DNA from: JBNGOQ01 sp050589645
GTDB taxonomy: Bacteria > Bacteroidota > Bacteroidia > Flavobacteriales > Flavobacteriaceae
Direction of reading: 5' to 3'
DNA length: 64,000 nt
NCBI RefSeq assembly: GCF_050589645.1
Contig: NZ_JBNGOQ010000004.1
Coordinates: 186,001-250,000 of the forward strand
Each line of letters begins with the position of its first letter. Within the stretch, counting starts at the first letter, position 1. Both the position numbers and the translations under genes were made by a program. Below the pieces are notes generated by a model. The model did no database searches. It was not told the origin of the DNA and worked only from the letters and a program-made list of their open reading frames with translations. Shown piece after piece: positions 33,446 through 41,535 of the stretch.

Positions 33446-36400
33446 ATGAAGTTTGCTGAATACAAAGGACTAAACTTGCCCAAAGTGGCGGAAGCCGTAT
33501 TGGCCGATTGGAAAGCACATCATATTTTTGAAAAGAGTGTTTCCAACAGGGAAGGCAAGGACGGTTTTGTTTTTTACGAGGGACCGCCTTCCGCAAACGG
33601 TTTGCCCGGGATCCACCATGTCATGGCAAGGACCATCAAGGATATTTTTCCGCGCTATAAGACCATGAAAGGTTTTCAAGTAAAGCGAAAGGCGGGTTGG
33701 GATACCCATGGCCTGCCCATAGAGCTTGGGGTGGAGAAAGAACTTGGCATTACCAAGGAGGATATTGGCAAGAAGATATCCGTAGAGGCCTACAATGCCG
33801 CTTGTAGAAAAGCGGTGATGCGCTATACCGATGTTTGGAACGAGATGACCGAGAAGGTGGGCTATTGGGTAGATATGGACGACCCCTATATCACCTATAA
33901 GTCCAAGTACATGGAATCCGTTTGGTGGTTGTTAAAGCAGATTTATGACAAGGGACTTATCTATAAAGGATATACGATACAGCCCTATTCCCCAAAGGCG
34001 GGAACAGGCCTTAGTTCCCATGAACTCAACCAGCCGGGCACCTACCAGGATGTAACCGATACCACGGTTACGGCCCAGTTCAAAGTGAAGCGGGATTCCC
34101 TCCCCCAGGGGTTCGATGGATTGCCCGGGGAGTTGTTCTTCCTTGCCTGGACCACCACACCTTGGACCCTACCCAGTAATACCGCCTTAACGGTAGGTCC
34201 AAAAATAGACTATGTTGCGGTTAAGACCTTTAATCAATACACCTTTGAACCCATTACCGTGCTATTGGCGAAAGCCCTGGTCGAAAAACAATTTGCAGGG
34301 AAATTTGTATCCGTGGATACCGAAGCCGCCCTACTGGAATATAGCGCTGGGGACAAAAAAATACCCTATAGGATTGCCGCCAACTTCTTGGGACGGGATC
34401 TTGTGGATATCCGCTATGAGCAATTGCTCCCTTATGCCCAACCCTATCAGCATCCGGAAAATGCATTTCGGGTAATCGCTGGAGACTTTGTGACCACCGA
34501 GGATGGAACCGGAATCGTACATACGGCCCCTACCTTTGGCGCGGATGATGCCTTTGTGGCCAAACAGGCGAAACCCGAGGTGCCGCCTTTATTGGTCCTG
34601 GACGAAAATAACAACCCAGTGCCCTTAGTAGACCTGCAGGGAAGGTTCCGTCCGGAACTTGGAGAATTTGGGGGCAAGTACGTGAAGAATGAATACTATG
34701 AGGAGGGCGAGGTCCCGGAGAAATCGGTGGATGTTGAGCTTGCAATCAAATTGAAGGAGGAGAACAGGGCCTTTAAAGTAGAAAAATACCTGCACAGTTA
34801 CCCCAATTGCTGGCGGACCGACAAGCCTGTACTCTATTATCCGCTGGATTCCTGGTTCATTAAGGTAACCGATGTCAAAGACCGGATGTTCGATCTCAAC
34901 GAAACGATCAATTGGAAGCCCAAGGCAACCGGTGAAGGACGGTTTGGCAATTGGTTGGCAAATGCGAACGATTGGAACCTCTCCCGTTCAAGGTATTGGG
35001 GCGTACCCCTGCCCATTTGGCGCACCGAAGACGGGAAAGAAGAGTTGATGATCGGCTCCATGGCCGAATTGAAGGAAGCCATGGCCAAAGCGGTAAAAGC
35101 AGGCGTTTTGGAAGCTGATATCTTTGCCGATTTTGTTGTAGGCGATATGAGCGAGGCCAACTATGACAGAATAGACCTTCATAAAAATATCGTGGACCAA
35201 ATTACCTTGGTTGCTCCTTCAGGGAAACCGATGAAACGGGAGAACGACCTTATAGATGTTTGGTTCGACAGCGGCTCAATGCCCTATGCACAATGGCACT
35301 ATCCCTTTGAGAACAAGGACCTGATCGATCAGGGTTCGGCGTTCCCGGCCGATTTTATTGCAGAAGGTGTGGATCAGACACGGGGTTGGTTCTATACCCT
35401 GCATGCCATAGCCACTATGGTGTTCAATTCGGTAGCATACAGAAACGTGCTGTCCAATGGGCTCGTGTTGGACAAGAACGGCAAGAAGATGTCCAAACGC
35501 TTGGGCAACGCGGTAGACCCCTTTACTACCATGGAAGAGCACGGCGCAGATGCCACACGCTGGTATATGATCTCGAACGCCAACCCATGGGACAATCTAA
35601 AATTTGACAGCGATGGCATTGTGGAGGTGAAGCGCAAATTTTTTGGAACCTTGTACAATACCTACTCCTTCTTTGCACTCTATGCCAATATAGATGCATT
35701 TGATTATTCGGAAGCCGATGTTCCAATGGATGAACGCCCGGAGATCGATCAATGGATCTTATCGGAACTGCACACACTGATCAAGAAGGTAGACCTAGCC
35801 TATGCCGATTATGAACCTACCCTGGCGGCCAGGGCCATATCGGACTATGTGCAGGAAAACCTGAGCAATTGGTATGTGCGTTTATGCAGGAGACGTTTCT
35901 GGAAAGGCGATTATGGGAGAGACAAGATAGCGGCCTATCAGACCTTGTATACCTGCTTGGAAACGGTGGCAAAACTTTCGGCCCCTATAGCACCCTTCTT
36001 TATGGATCGTTTGTATACCGATCTTACAGCTGTCACACAAAAAGAGCGTTTTGAAAGTGTTCATCTGTCCAATTTTCCGCAATGTGATGAGGCCATGGTG
36101 AACAAGGCCTTGGAGAGCAAAATGCAAAAGGCACAGACCATATCGTCCCTTGTGCTATCTATTAGACAGAAGGAAAAGATCAAAGTAAGACAGCCCTTGC
36201 AGAAAATTATGATTCCGGTGCAAGACGAAGGACAACGGCAAGAATTGGAGGCGGTTGCGGATTTGATCAAATCGGAGGTCAATGTTAAGGAACTGGAACT
36301 GCTCGATGATGCCTCTGGGATTTTGGTGAAGCGGATAAAGCCTAATTTCAAGGAGTTGGGCCCCCGTTTTGGCAAGGAAATGAAGGAAGTGGCCATGGCC

Positions 36401-36847
36401 GTCAGCACTCTAAATCAGAAAGATATCCAAAAAATTGAGCAAGAAGGCGAAATATCACTTGCTTTAGAAAATAAAATTATTAAATTACGGTTAGAGGATG
36501 TAGAGATTTCCTCACAGGACATTGAAGGTTGGCTGGTGGCCAATGAAGGCGCACTGACCGTTGCGTTGGACATTACGATCAACGAGGACCTTCGAAAGGA
36601 AGGAATAGCGAGGGAGTTGGTAAACAGGATTCAGAACATACGGAAAGAATCCGGGTTTGAGGTAACGGACAGAATAAATATAAAGATATTAAAAGACGGT
36701 TTTGTTGAAGAGGCGGTTGCGAGCAACATGAATTATATTAAAACGGAAACGCTGACAGCAGAATTGGATTTTGAAGAACAAATGGAAAAGGGAACAGCGA
36801 TTACCTTTGATGAAGTAAATACAAAATTGTTTATCCAAAAACAGTAA
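33446..36847 (+). CDS. ileS: Isoleucyl-tRNA synthetase, IleRS2-like with GXHH signature
   Basis: A 1133-residue class I synthetase that charges tRNA-Ile. The start was set at the ATG 33446; a TTG seven codons upstream is in frame. The catalytic domain is split by the CP1 editing domain ('LAWTTTPWTLPSNTALTVGP', 'TGIVHTAPTFGADD'). The KMSKS loop is 'KKMSKRLGNA'. The first signature, normally HXGH, reads GIHH here (residues 55-58, 33608-33619), with glycine and histidine exchanged. The long C-terminal region and high length fit the eukaryote-like IleRS2 branch. dksA-like starts 3 bp downstream, so the genes are co-transcribed. Confidence 0.96.
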   Translation: MKFAEYKGLNLPKVAEAVLADWKAHHIFEKSVSNREGKDGFVFYEGPPSANGLPGIHHVMARTIKDIFPRYKTMKGFQVKRKAGWDTHGLPIELGVEKELGITKEDIGKKISVEAYNAACRKAVMRYTDVWNEMTEKVGYWVDMDDPYITYKSKYMESVWWLLKQIYDKGLIYKGYTIQPYSPKAGTGLSSHELNQPGTYQDVTDTTVTAQFKVKRDSLPQGFDGLPGELFFLAWTTTPWTLPSNTALTVGPKIDYVAVKTFNQYTFEPITVLLAKALVEKQFAGKFVSVDTEAALLEYSAGDKKIPYRIAANFLGRDLVDIRYEQLLPYAQPYQHPENAFRVIAGDFVTTEDGTGIVHTAPTFGADDAFVAKQAKPEVPPLLVLDENNNPVPLVDLQGRFRPELGEFGGKYVKNEYYEEGEVPEKSVDVELAIKLKEENRAFKVEKYLHSYPNCWRTDKPVLYYPLDSWFIKVTDVKDRMFDLNETINWKPKATGEGRFGNWLANANDWNLSRSRYWGVPLPIWRTEDGKEELMIGSMAELKEAMAKAVKAGVLEADIFADFVVGDMSEANYDRIDLHKNIVDQITLVAPSGKPMKRENDLIDVWFDSGSMPYAQWHYPFENKDLIDQGSAFPADFIAEGVDQTRGWFYTLHAIATMVFNSVAYRNVLSNGLVLDKNGKKMSKRLGNAVDPFTTMEEHGADATRWYMISNANPWDNLKFDSDGIVEVKRKFFGTLYNTYSFFALYANIDAFDYSEADVPMDERPEIDQWILSELHTLIKKVDLAYADYEPTLAARAISDYVQENLSNWYVRLCRRRFWKGDYGRDKIAAYQTLYTCLETVAKLSAPIAPFFMDRLYTDLTAVTQKERFESVHLSNFPQCDEAMVNKALESKMQKAQTISSLVLSIRQKEKIKVRQPLQKIMIPVQDEGQRQELEAVADLIKSEVNVKELELLDDASGILVKRIKPNFKELGPRFGKEMKEVAMAVSTLNQKDIQKIEQEGEISLALENKIIKLRLEDVEISSQDIEGWLVANEGALTVALDITINEDLRKEGIARELVNRIQNIRKESGFEVTDRINIKILKDGFVEEAVASNMNYIKTETLTAELDFEEQMEKGTAITFDEVNTKLFIQKQ

Positions 36848-36850
36848 AAG

Positions 36851-37234
36851 ATGGCACAAGATTTAAAAATAAGATATTCGGATAAAGATCTTGAAGAGTT
36901 CAAAGTTCTGATAGAAGAAAAAATAGAAAAGGCAAAAAGCCATTTGGATCTTCTCAAAAGCTCCTATATGAATGATGGCAACAATGGTACGGATGATACA
37001 GCACCTACCTTTAAAGCTTTTGAAGAGGGTTCTGAAACGATGAGCAAGGAGGCCAACACCCAATTGGCCATACGTCAGGAAAAGTTCATCCGCGACCTTA
37101 AGAATGCCTTGATGCGTATAGAAAACAAAACGTATGGCATTTGTCGGGTTACAGGAAAACTCATCAATAAGGAGCGTCTTAAATTGGTACCACATGCTAC
37201 ATTGAGCATCGAGGCCAAGAACATGCAGAAATAA
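36851..37234 (+). CDS. TraR/DksA family protein with degenerate zinc finger
   Basis: A 127-residue protein with a long helical coiled-coil part (residues 10-92) and a C-terminal DksA-type globular segment 'YGICRVTGKLINKERLKLVPHATLSIEAK'. In canonical DksA four cysteines bind zinc; here the positions read C98, T101, S119 and A122, so only one remains and zinc binding is unlikely. Similar cysteine-poor forms are frequent in Bacteroidota by my recollection. DksA acts in the RNA polymerase secondary channel with ppGpp. It follows ileS by 3 bp and precedes a secreted protein and lspA. Confidence 0.88.
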   Translation: MAQDLKIRYSDKDLEEFKVLIEEKIEKAKSHLDLLKSSYMNDGNNGTDDTAPTFKAFEEGSETMSKEANTQLAIRQEKFIRDLKNALMRIENKTYGICRVTGKLINKERLKLVPHATLSIEAKNMQK

Positions 37235-37271
37235 AGATGCAACGCCGGAAAAGGTGGTTTTTTGCGGGGGG

Positions 37272-37892
37272 ATGAAGAAGGGACTATTTATTTCGGTACT
37301 GTTGTGTGCTAATTTGCTGGCTGCCCAGAAGCTTGTAAAAAAATCCTACATTGACGCTACCACCTCTTCTATTCAAATAGAAACCAACAATTGTTTTGAA
37401 GTGGATCTGAGGACTTCCTTGTCGGATCAAATGGTGGTTGAGGCTACTATAGATGGGGAATACAAAAAGGATTTGCTGCTCAATATACGGAAAGCAGGTA
37501 CCACGGTCTTCGTCAGTACAGGTTTTCAGCCCAATTTCGTAAACCCAAACGACAAGTTAAGTGCACATAAGGTCATATCCATCGCCTTAACGGTCATGGT
37601 CCCCCGGCACAAAAGTGTAAAGATATATGGGACCAGTAGCAATATTACCGTTACGGGCTCCTATGAAGAATTGGATGTTGTTTTGGAAGATGGCAGATGT
37701 ACTCTGAACAACACCGGCCAAACCGTAGCCGTCACTACACAGAGCGGAGATATTTATGTAAGCCAAGGGGCTGCGGAAATCAAGGCTTCCTCCAAATATG
37801 GAAAAATATTCGAGGAGACCATTCCCGAGGGAGACAATCGTTTTACCCTACGCACAACTACGGGCAACATACATCTTAAGAAAACCAAATAA
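37272..37892 (+). CDS. Secreted beta-rich protein, DUF4097-like
   Basis: A 206-residue protein from the ATG 37272 with a signal peptide ending near residue 18 (...ANLLAAQ). The rest is beta-strand rich with short repeats typical of DUF4097-like right-handed folds: 'KSVKIYGTSSNITVTGSYEEL', 'VAVTTQSGDIYVSQG' and 'FTLRTTTGNIHLKK'. No enzymatic residues are apparent. It lies 37 bp after the dksA-like gene and 33 bp before lspA, in the same direction. Confidence 0.75.
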   Translation: MKKGLFISVLLCANLLAAQKLVKKSYIDATTSSIQIETNNCFEVDLRTSLSDQMVVEATIDGEYKKDLLLNIRKAGTTVFVSTGFQPNFVNPNDKLSAHKVISIALTVMVPRHKSVKIYGTSSNITVTGSYEELDVVLEDGRCTLNNTGQTVAVTTQSGDIYVSQGAAEIKASSKYGKIFEETIPEGDNRFTLRTTTGNIHLKKTK

Positions 37893-37925
37893 TATGTCTA
37901 TTTTTGCCCAACCTATTTTTGACGC

Positions 37926-38546
37926 ATGAGTTTAAAAAAGTCCCTTATACTAATTACTTTGGTACTATTGGTGGACCAAGTAAGCAAAATCTACATCAAG
38001 ACACATTTTATCTATGAGCACTCTGTAGAGGTCTTTAGTTGGTTCAAAATATATTTTATAGAGAATTCTGGAGCGGCATGGGGTACCAAACTCAGCGATT
38101 TCCTGCCTATTTCGGAATCGGCCGGAAAATTGATTTTGACCATTTTTAGACTTTTTGCTATTGTGGGAATCGGTTATTGGTTGCACGACACCATTAAAAA
38201 GAAGGCTTCCAGAACCCTTATTTTGTCCGTTTCCCTGATTTTTGCGGGAGCTTTGGGCAATATTTTGGATTCCATCTTTTACGGGGTTTTGTTCAACGAC
38301 AGTTATAACCAGGTGGCCACTTTGTTTTCGGATGAGCCCTACGGCAGTCTTTTTTATGGTAGGGTGGTAGATATGCTTTATTTCCCCATGGTAGATACTA
38401 CCTGGCCCGATTGGGTTCCCTATTTTGGGGGGAACAGGTTTCGATTTTTCGAACCCGTATTCAATATAGCTGACACGGCCATCAGCACGGGGGTAGGTAT
38501 ATTGTTGGTCTTCAACAAAAAGGCTTTTGCAAAGCAAGACGCCTAG
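37926..38546 (+). CDS. lspA: Lipoprotein signal peptidase (SPase II)
   Basis: A 206-residue inner-membrane aspartyl peptidase that cleaves prolipoprotein signal peptides; this matters here because the window encodes many lipoproteins. Four hydrophobic helices are visible. The catalytic aspartates are D115 in 'GALGNILDSIFYG' and D183 in 'VFNIADTAIS', and 'NSGAAWG' is the conserved N-terminal site. An insertion of about 40 residues between the catalytic motifs (about 122-170) makes it longer than proteobacterial LspA and is usual in this phylum. It overlaps the convergent cyclo-ligase gene by 4 bp. Confidence 0.93.
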   Translation: MSLKKSLILITLVLLVDQVSKIYIKTHFIYEHSVEVFSWFKIYFIENSGAAWGTKLSDFLPISESAGKLILTIFRLFAIVGIGYWLHDTIKKKASRTLILSVSLIFAGALGNILDSIFYGVLFNDSYNQVATLFSDEPYGSLFYGRVVDMLYFPMVDTTWPDWVPYFGGNRFRFFEPVFNIADTAISTGVGILLVFNKKAFAKQDA

Positions 38547-39106
38547 AACCTGTACGTTTTACTGGGAGTAACGCAGTAATCCATGGGAATATCGTTCTTA
38601 TGAATGTCAGCAATGGGTTCATCTTCCGCTTCAAAGAGGGAAAGCCCTATTTTCAGGACTTTGGGATGGCAGGCTTCCAAGAAATGGTCGTAAAACCCTT
38701 TTCCATAACCCACCCGATTGCCCAATTGATCAAAGGCAAGGAGTGGCATAAAAACTACATCCAGCTGATATGCAGGCACTTCGAGTCCACCGGTAGGTTC
38801 GGGAATATGCCACTTGTTCTTTTTTAGGACGGTATTGTCGGTAAGCAAGTAATGCCGTAGGATCCCGCCCTTTTCCATTTTGGGAAGCACCACATTTTTG
38901 TCCTTTCCCAATAGAATGGAAAGGATGTAAGAAGTATCAACCTCTTTTTTTTCTGCAAGCTGCAAAAAAAGATGATAGGTATCAAAGGACCAAATTGGGA
39001 GTTCAAGAAGTCTGTTCGCCAGTTGCAGACTTAGCGAGGATAATTCTTCTGAAGATAAACTGTTTCTAAGATTTTGATAGTGTAATCGAAGTTCCTGCTT
39101 CAACAT
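38543..39106 (-). CDS. 5-formyltetrahydrofolate cyclo-ligase
   Basis: A 187-residue cytosolic enzyme that converts 5-formyl-THF to 5,10-methenyl-THF with ATP. The family motif 'MPLLAFDQLGNRVGYGKGFYDHFL' is present in the C-terminal third, together with the N-terminal 'LRLHYQNLRNSLS' and the end 'IPMDYCVTPSKTYRF'. Length is normal. It is convergent with lspA and may be preceded by a tiny membrane-peptide frame (39154-39240) on the same strand. Confidence 0.92.
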   Translation of the reverse strand: MLKQELRLHYQNLRNSLSSEELSSLSLQLANRLLELPIWSFDTYHLFLQLAEKKEVDTSYILSILLGKDKNVVLPKMEKGGILRHYLLTDNTVLKKNKWHIPEPTGGLEVPAYQLDVVFMPLLAFDQLGNRVGYGKGFYDHFLEACHPKVLKIGLSLFEAEDEPIADIHKNDIPMDYCVTPSKTYRF

Positions 39107-39153
39107 ATGATTGCTAAGCTCTCGGAAAAATTGGGGAAACGATAAAACTAAAA

Positions 39154-39240
39154 CTACTCCTTAACAACAACTGCATAGTAAATTTTGAAGAAGAGCATCA
39201 AAATAAGGTAGGTGCCTCCAACAATAAAGTAATTCTCCAT
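39154..39240 (-). CDS. Candidate 28-residue membrane peptide (smORF)
   Basis: An ATG-to-TAG frame of 28 codons, reading 'MENYFIVGGTYLILMLFFKI' followed by 'YYAVVVKE'. It has one hydrophobic helix with acidic and lysine-containing ends, the layout of genuine small membrane proteins. It lies 47 bp upstream of the 5-formyl-THF cyclo-ligase gene on the same strand. No ribosome binding site or promoter is evident. Coding status rests on composition only. Confidence 0.35.
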   Translation of the reverse strand: MENYFIVGGTYLILMLFFKIYYAVVVKE

Positions 39241-39747
39241 ACGATTATAAATTTTTGATGAAATAAATGTAAAGAAAAATCTTTATAAATCCCATAAAAG
39301 GCACTTTTTTACCGATGAAATGCGCTTTTTTAATTGTTTTTTAACATTTCCCTTTCCTTTGGATTACAAAAAGTTTACAAAGATCTTATTTTAAACAGAT
39401 GATATTCAATATTTTAGATGGCCAAATAAGGAATTGGGAACAATTTGGGCATTGGGCATTTCGTCCTTATTTTTTTTGAATTTTTAAGAAAAAAAAGAAA
39501 GATATGGCAAAAGACGGCCCCTGGATTTTCGAAAAACCCAAATCAAGGCGTCAAAAAAACTATAGCTGTACTCCCAAGCGCGCAGCCTTGGGTTTTTCCT
39601 GTTCTGGAATACCCAAACACTGCGTATGGGCCAATTACGGGAACCGTTAAAGAAGGGAAGTTAAAAAAAACAAAAGCCCTATCCCTTTCATAAAAACATA
39701 GTAATTTAACTTTGTAAACAATGATCTGTAAAATCGCGTTCAATTAG
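39241..39747. other. Gene-poor AT-rich stretch upstream of uvrC
   Basis: I see no convincing gene here. It holds AT-rich sequence, a tandem GGGCATT repeat (about 39447-39460), a 48-codon frame from 39504 to 39650 on the plus strand that I cannot match to any family, a hairpin CCCAAG/CTTGGG followed by five T (about 39573-39597) that could be a weak terminator, and the uvrC promoter at the end. Confidence 0.5.
39707..39714 (+). promoter_or_regulatory. Possible -7 element of uvrC
   Basis: TAACTTTG is an exact TAnnTTTG match 33 nt before the uvrC start. TTTC (39686-39689) at 17 nt may serve as the -33 element. Confidence 0.45.
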
Positions 39748-41535
39748 ATGTCCGAAATTTCCATTGAGGTACAACTGAGTACATTGCCCAACAGCCCCGG
39801 AGTATACCAGTTCTATGATTCGGACGAGGTAATACTTTATGTGGGCAAAGCGAAGAATCTAAAAAAAAGGGTTTCTTCCTATTTTACGAAAAAACACGAA
39901 TACGGAAAAACGCGGGTGCTGGTTAAAAAAATAAGGTCCATTAAGCATATTGTGGTCCCTACCGAATCGGATGCGCTCCTGTTGGAGAACAACCTGATCA
40001 AGAAATATCAGCCCAGATATAATGTAATGCTCAAGGATGATAAGACCTATCCTTGGATCTGTATAAAAAAGGAGCGCTTTCCCAGAATATTCCCCACCCG
40101 TAAGTTGATCAAGGATGGTTCCGAATACTACGGTCCCTATACGAGTATGAGGACCGTACACACCTTATTGGATCTCATAAAGGGGGTATACCCTTTAAGG
40201 ACCTGCAACTACGATCTTTCCAAGGAAAAGATTGAAGCGGGCAAATACAAGCTATGCCTGGAATACCATCTGGGAAATTGCAAGGGCCCGTGCGAAGGCC
40301 TTCAGGAAGAGGAGGAGTACAACAGGCAAATAGCCGATATTAGGCAGATAATAAAAGGGAATTTCAAAACCTCCCTGCAGTACTTTAAAAAACAAATGCG
40401 GTCCTTGGCCGCACAAATGCATTTTGAGGAGGCACAGCGGATAAAGGACAAAATAGAAGTACTGGAAAACTACCAGGCCAAGTCTACCATAGTGAACCCC
40501 AAGATCAACAATGTGGACGTATTTTCGGTGATATCCGATGAGGTCTTTGCCTATGTTAACTTTTTGGAACTTTCGCACGGCTCCATCATACGTTCGCACA
40601 CCATGGAAATAAAAAAGAAATTGAACGAATCTGATGAAAACCTCCTTCAGATGGCGATAATAGAGATACGGCAGCGTTTCAATTCCAATTCGAGCGAGAT
40701 CTATGTGCCGTTCCGGATTACGGTAGCACCTGACTTAAAGGTCACCGTTCCCAAATTGGGCGACAAAAAGAAGTTATTGGAGCTTTCCGAGCGGAATGCC
40801 AAGTTCTTTAGGCAAGAGCGCTTTAAGCAGATCAAGATTACGGATCCCGATAGGCACGCCAATCGGATTGTGGCCCAGATGAAAAAGGACCTGCGCCTGT
40901 CCGAAGAACCACGCCATATAGAGTGTTTTGATAATTCCAATATACAAGGGAGCAATCCGGTAGCCGCCTGTGTGGTCTTCCGAAATGCAAAGCCCTCCAA
41001 AAAAGAGTACAGACATTTTAATATTAAGACGGTGACCGGGCCCGATGATTTTGCCTCCATGGAAGAAGTGGTCTTTAGGCGTTACAAGCGCATGTTGGAC
41101 GAAGAGGAGTCCCTACCGCAGTTGGTCGTCATTGACGGGGGCAAGGGCCAGTTGTCATCGGCCCTTAAAAGCTTGGAATTGCTGGATTTAAGGGGCAAAG
41201 TGGCCATCATTGGGATTGCAAAGCGCCTGGAGGAGATTTATTTTCCGGACGATCCCATTCCCTTGTACCTGGATAAAAAATCGGAAAGCTTGCGCATCAT
41301 ACAGCAATTGCGTAATGAGGCCCACCGTTTTGGGATTACCTTTCATCGGAACAAAAGAAGCAAAGCGGCCATTGATTCGGAACTGGAGGGTATAGCAGGA
41401 ATCGGAGAAAAAACGGCCCAAGAATTATTAAAGGAGTTTAAATCGGTAAAGCGCATCAAGGAGGCCTCTATCGAAAACTTGGCCAAATCCGTCGGGATGG
41501 TCAAAGCAAAGAAAATATATGAAACCTTTCACTAA
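39748..41535 (+). CDS. uvrC: UvrABC excinuclease subunit C
   Basis: A 595-residue nuclease that makes both incisions in nucleotide excision repair. In order: a GIY-YIG domain (about 10-95; 'SPGVYQFYDSDEVILYVGKAKNLKKRVSSYF' in sections), a cysteine-containing linker ('CLEYHLGNCKGPC'), a UVR motif (about 205-240), the RNase H-like second nuclease domain with 'IECFDNSNIQGSNPVAACVVF' and 'LVVIDGGKGQLSSA', and C-terminal helix-hairpin-helix motifs ('EGIAGIGEKTAQELLKEFKS'). It is complete. Its last 17 bp overlap the start of the patatin gene. Confidence 0.96.
   Translation: MSEISIEVQLSTLPNSPGVYQFYDSDEVILYVGKAKNLKKRVSSYFTKKHEYGKTRVLVKKIRSIKHIVVPTESDALLLENNLIKKYQPRYNVMLKDDKTYPWICIKKERFPRIFPTRKLIKDGSEYYGPYTSMRTVHTLLDLIKGVYPLRTCNYDLSKEKIEAGKYKLCLEYHLGNCKGPCEGLQEEEEYNRQIADIRQIIKGNFKTSLQYFKKQMRSLAAQMHFEEAQRIKDKIEVLENYQAKSTIVNPKINNVDVFSVISDEVFAYVNFLELSHGSIIRSHTMEIKKKLNESDENLLQMAIIEIRQRFNSNSSEIYVPFRITVAPDLKVTVPKLGDKKKLLELSERNAKFFRQERFKQIKITDPDRHANRIVAQMKKDLRLSEEPRHIECFDNSNIQGSNPVAACVVFRNAKPSKKEYRHFNIKTVTGPDDFASMEEVVFRRYKRMLDEEESLPQLVVIDGGKGQLSSALKSLELLDLRGKVAIIGIAKRLEEIYFPDDPIPLYLDKKSESLRIIQQLRNEAHRFGITFHRNKRSKAAIDSELEGIAGIGEKTAQELLKEFKSVKRIKEASIENLAKSVGMVKAKKIYETFH

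Noticed and set aside
39445..39693. 82-codon plus-strand frame before uvrC
   Set aside because: Low-complexity start (FLRKKRK) and no recognisable family; the overlapping 48-codon frame is no better supported.
39107..39747. tRNA or CRISPR array in the largest gene-poor gap
   Set aside because: No cloverleaf-like sequence with a T-loop and no regularly spaced repeats were found.
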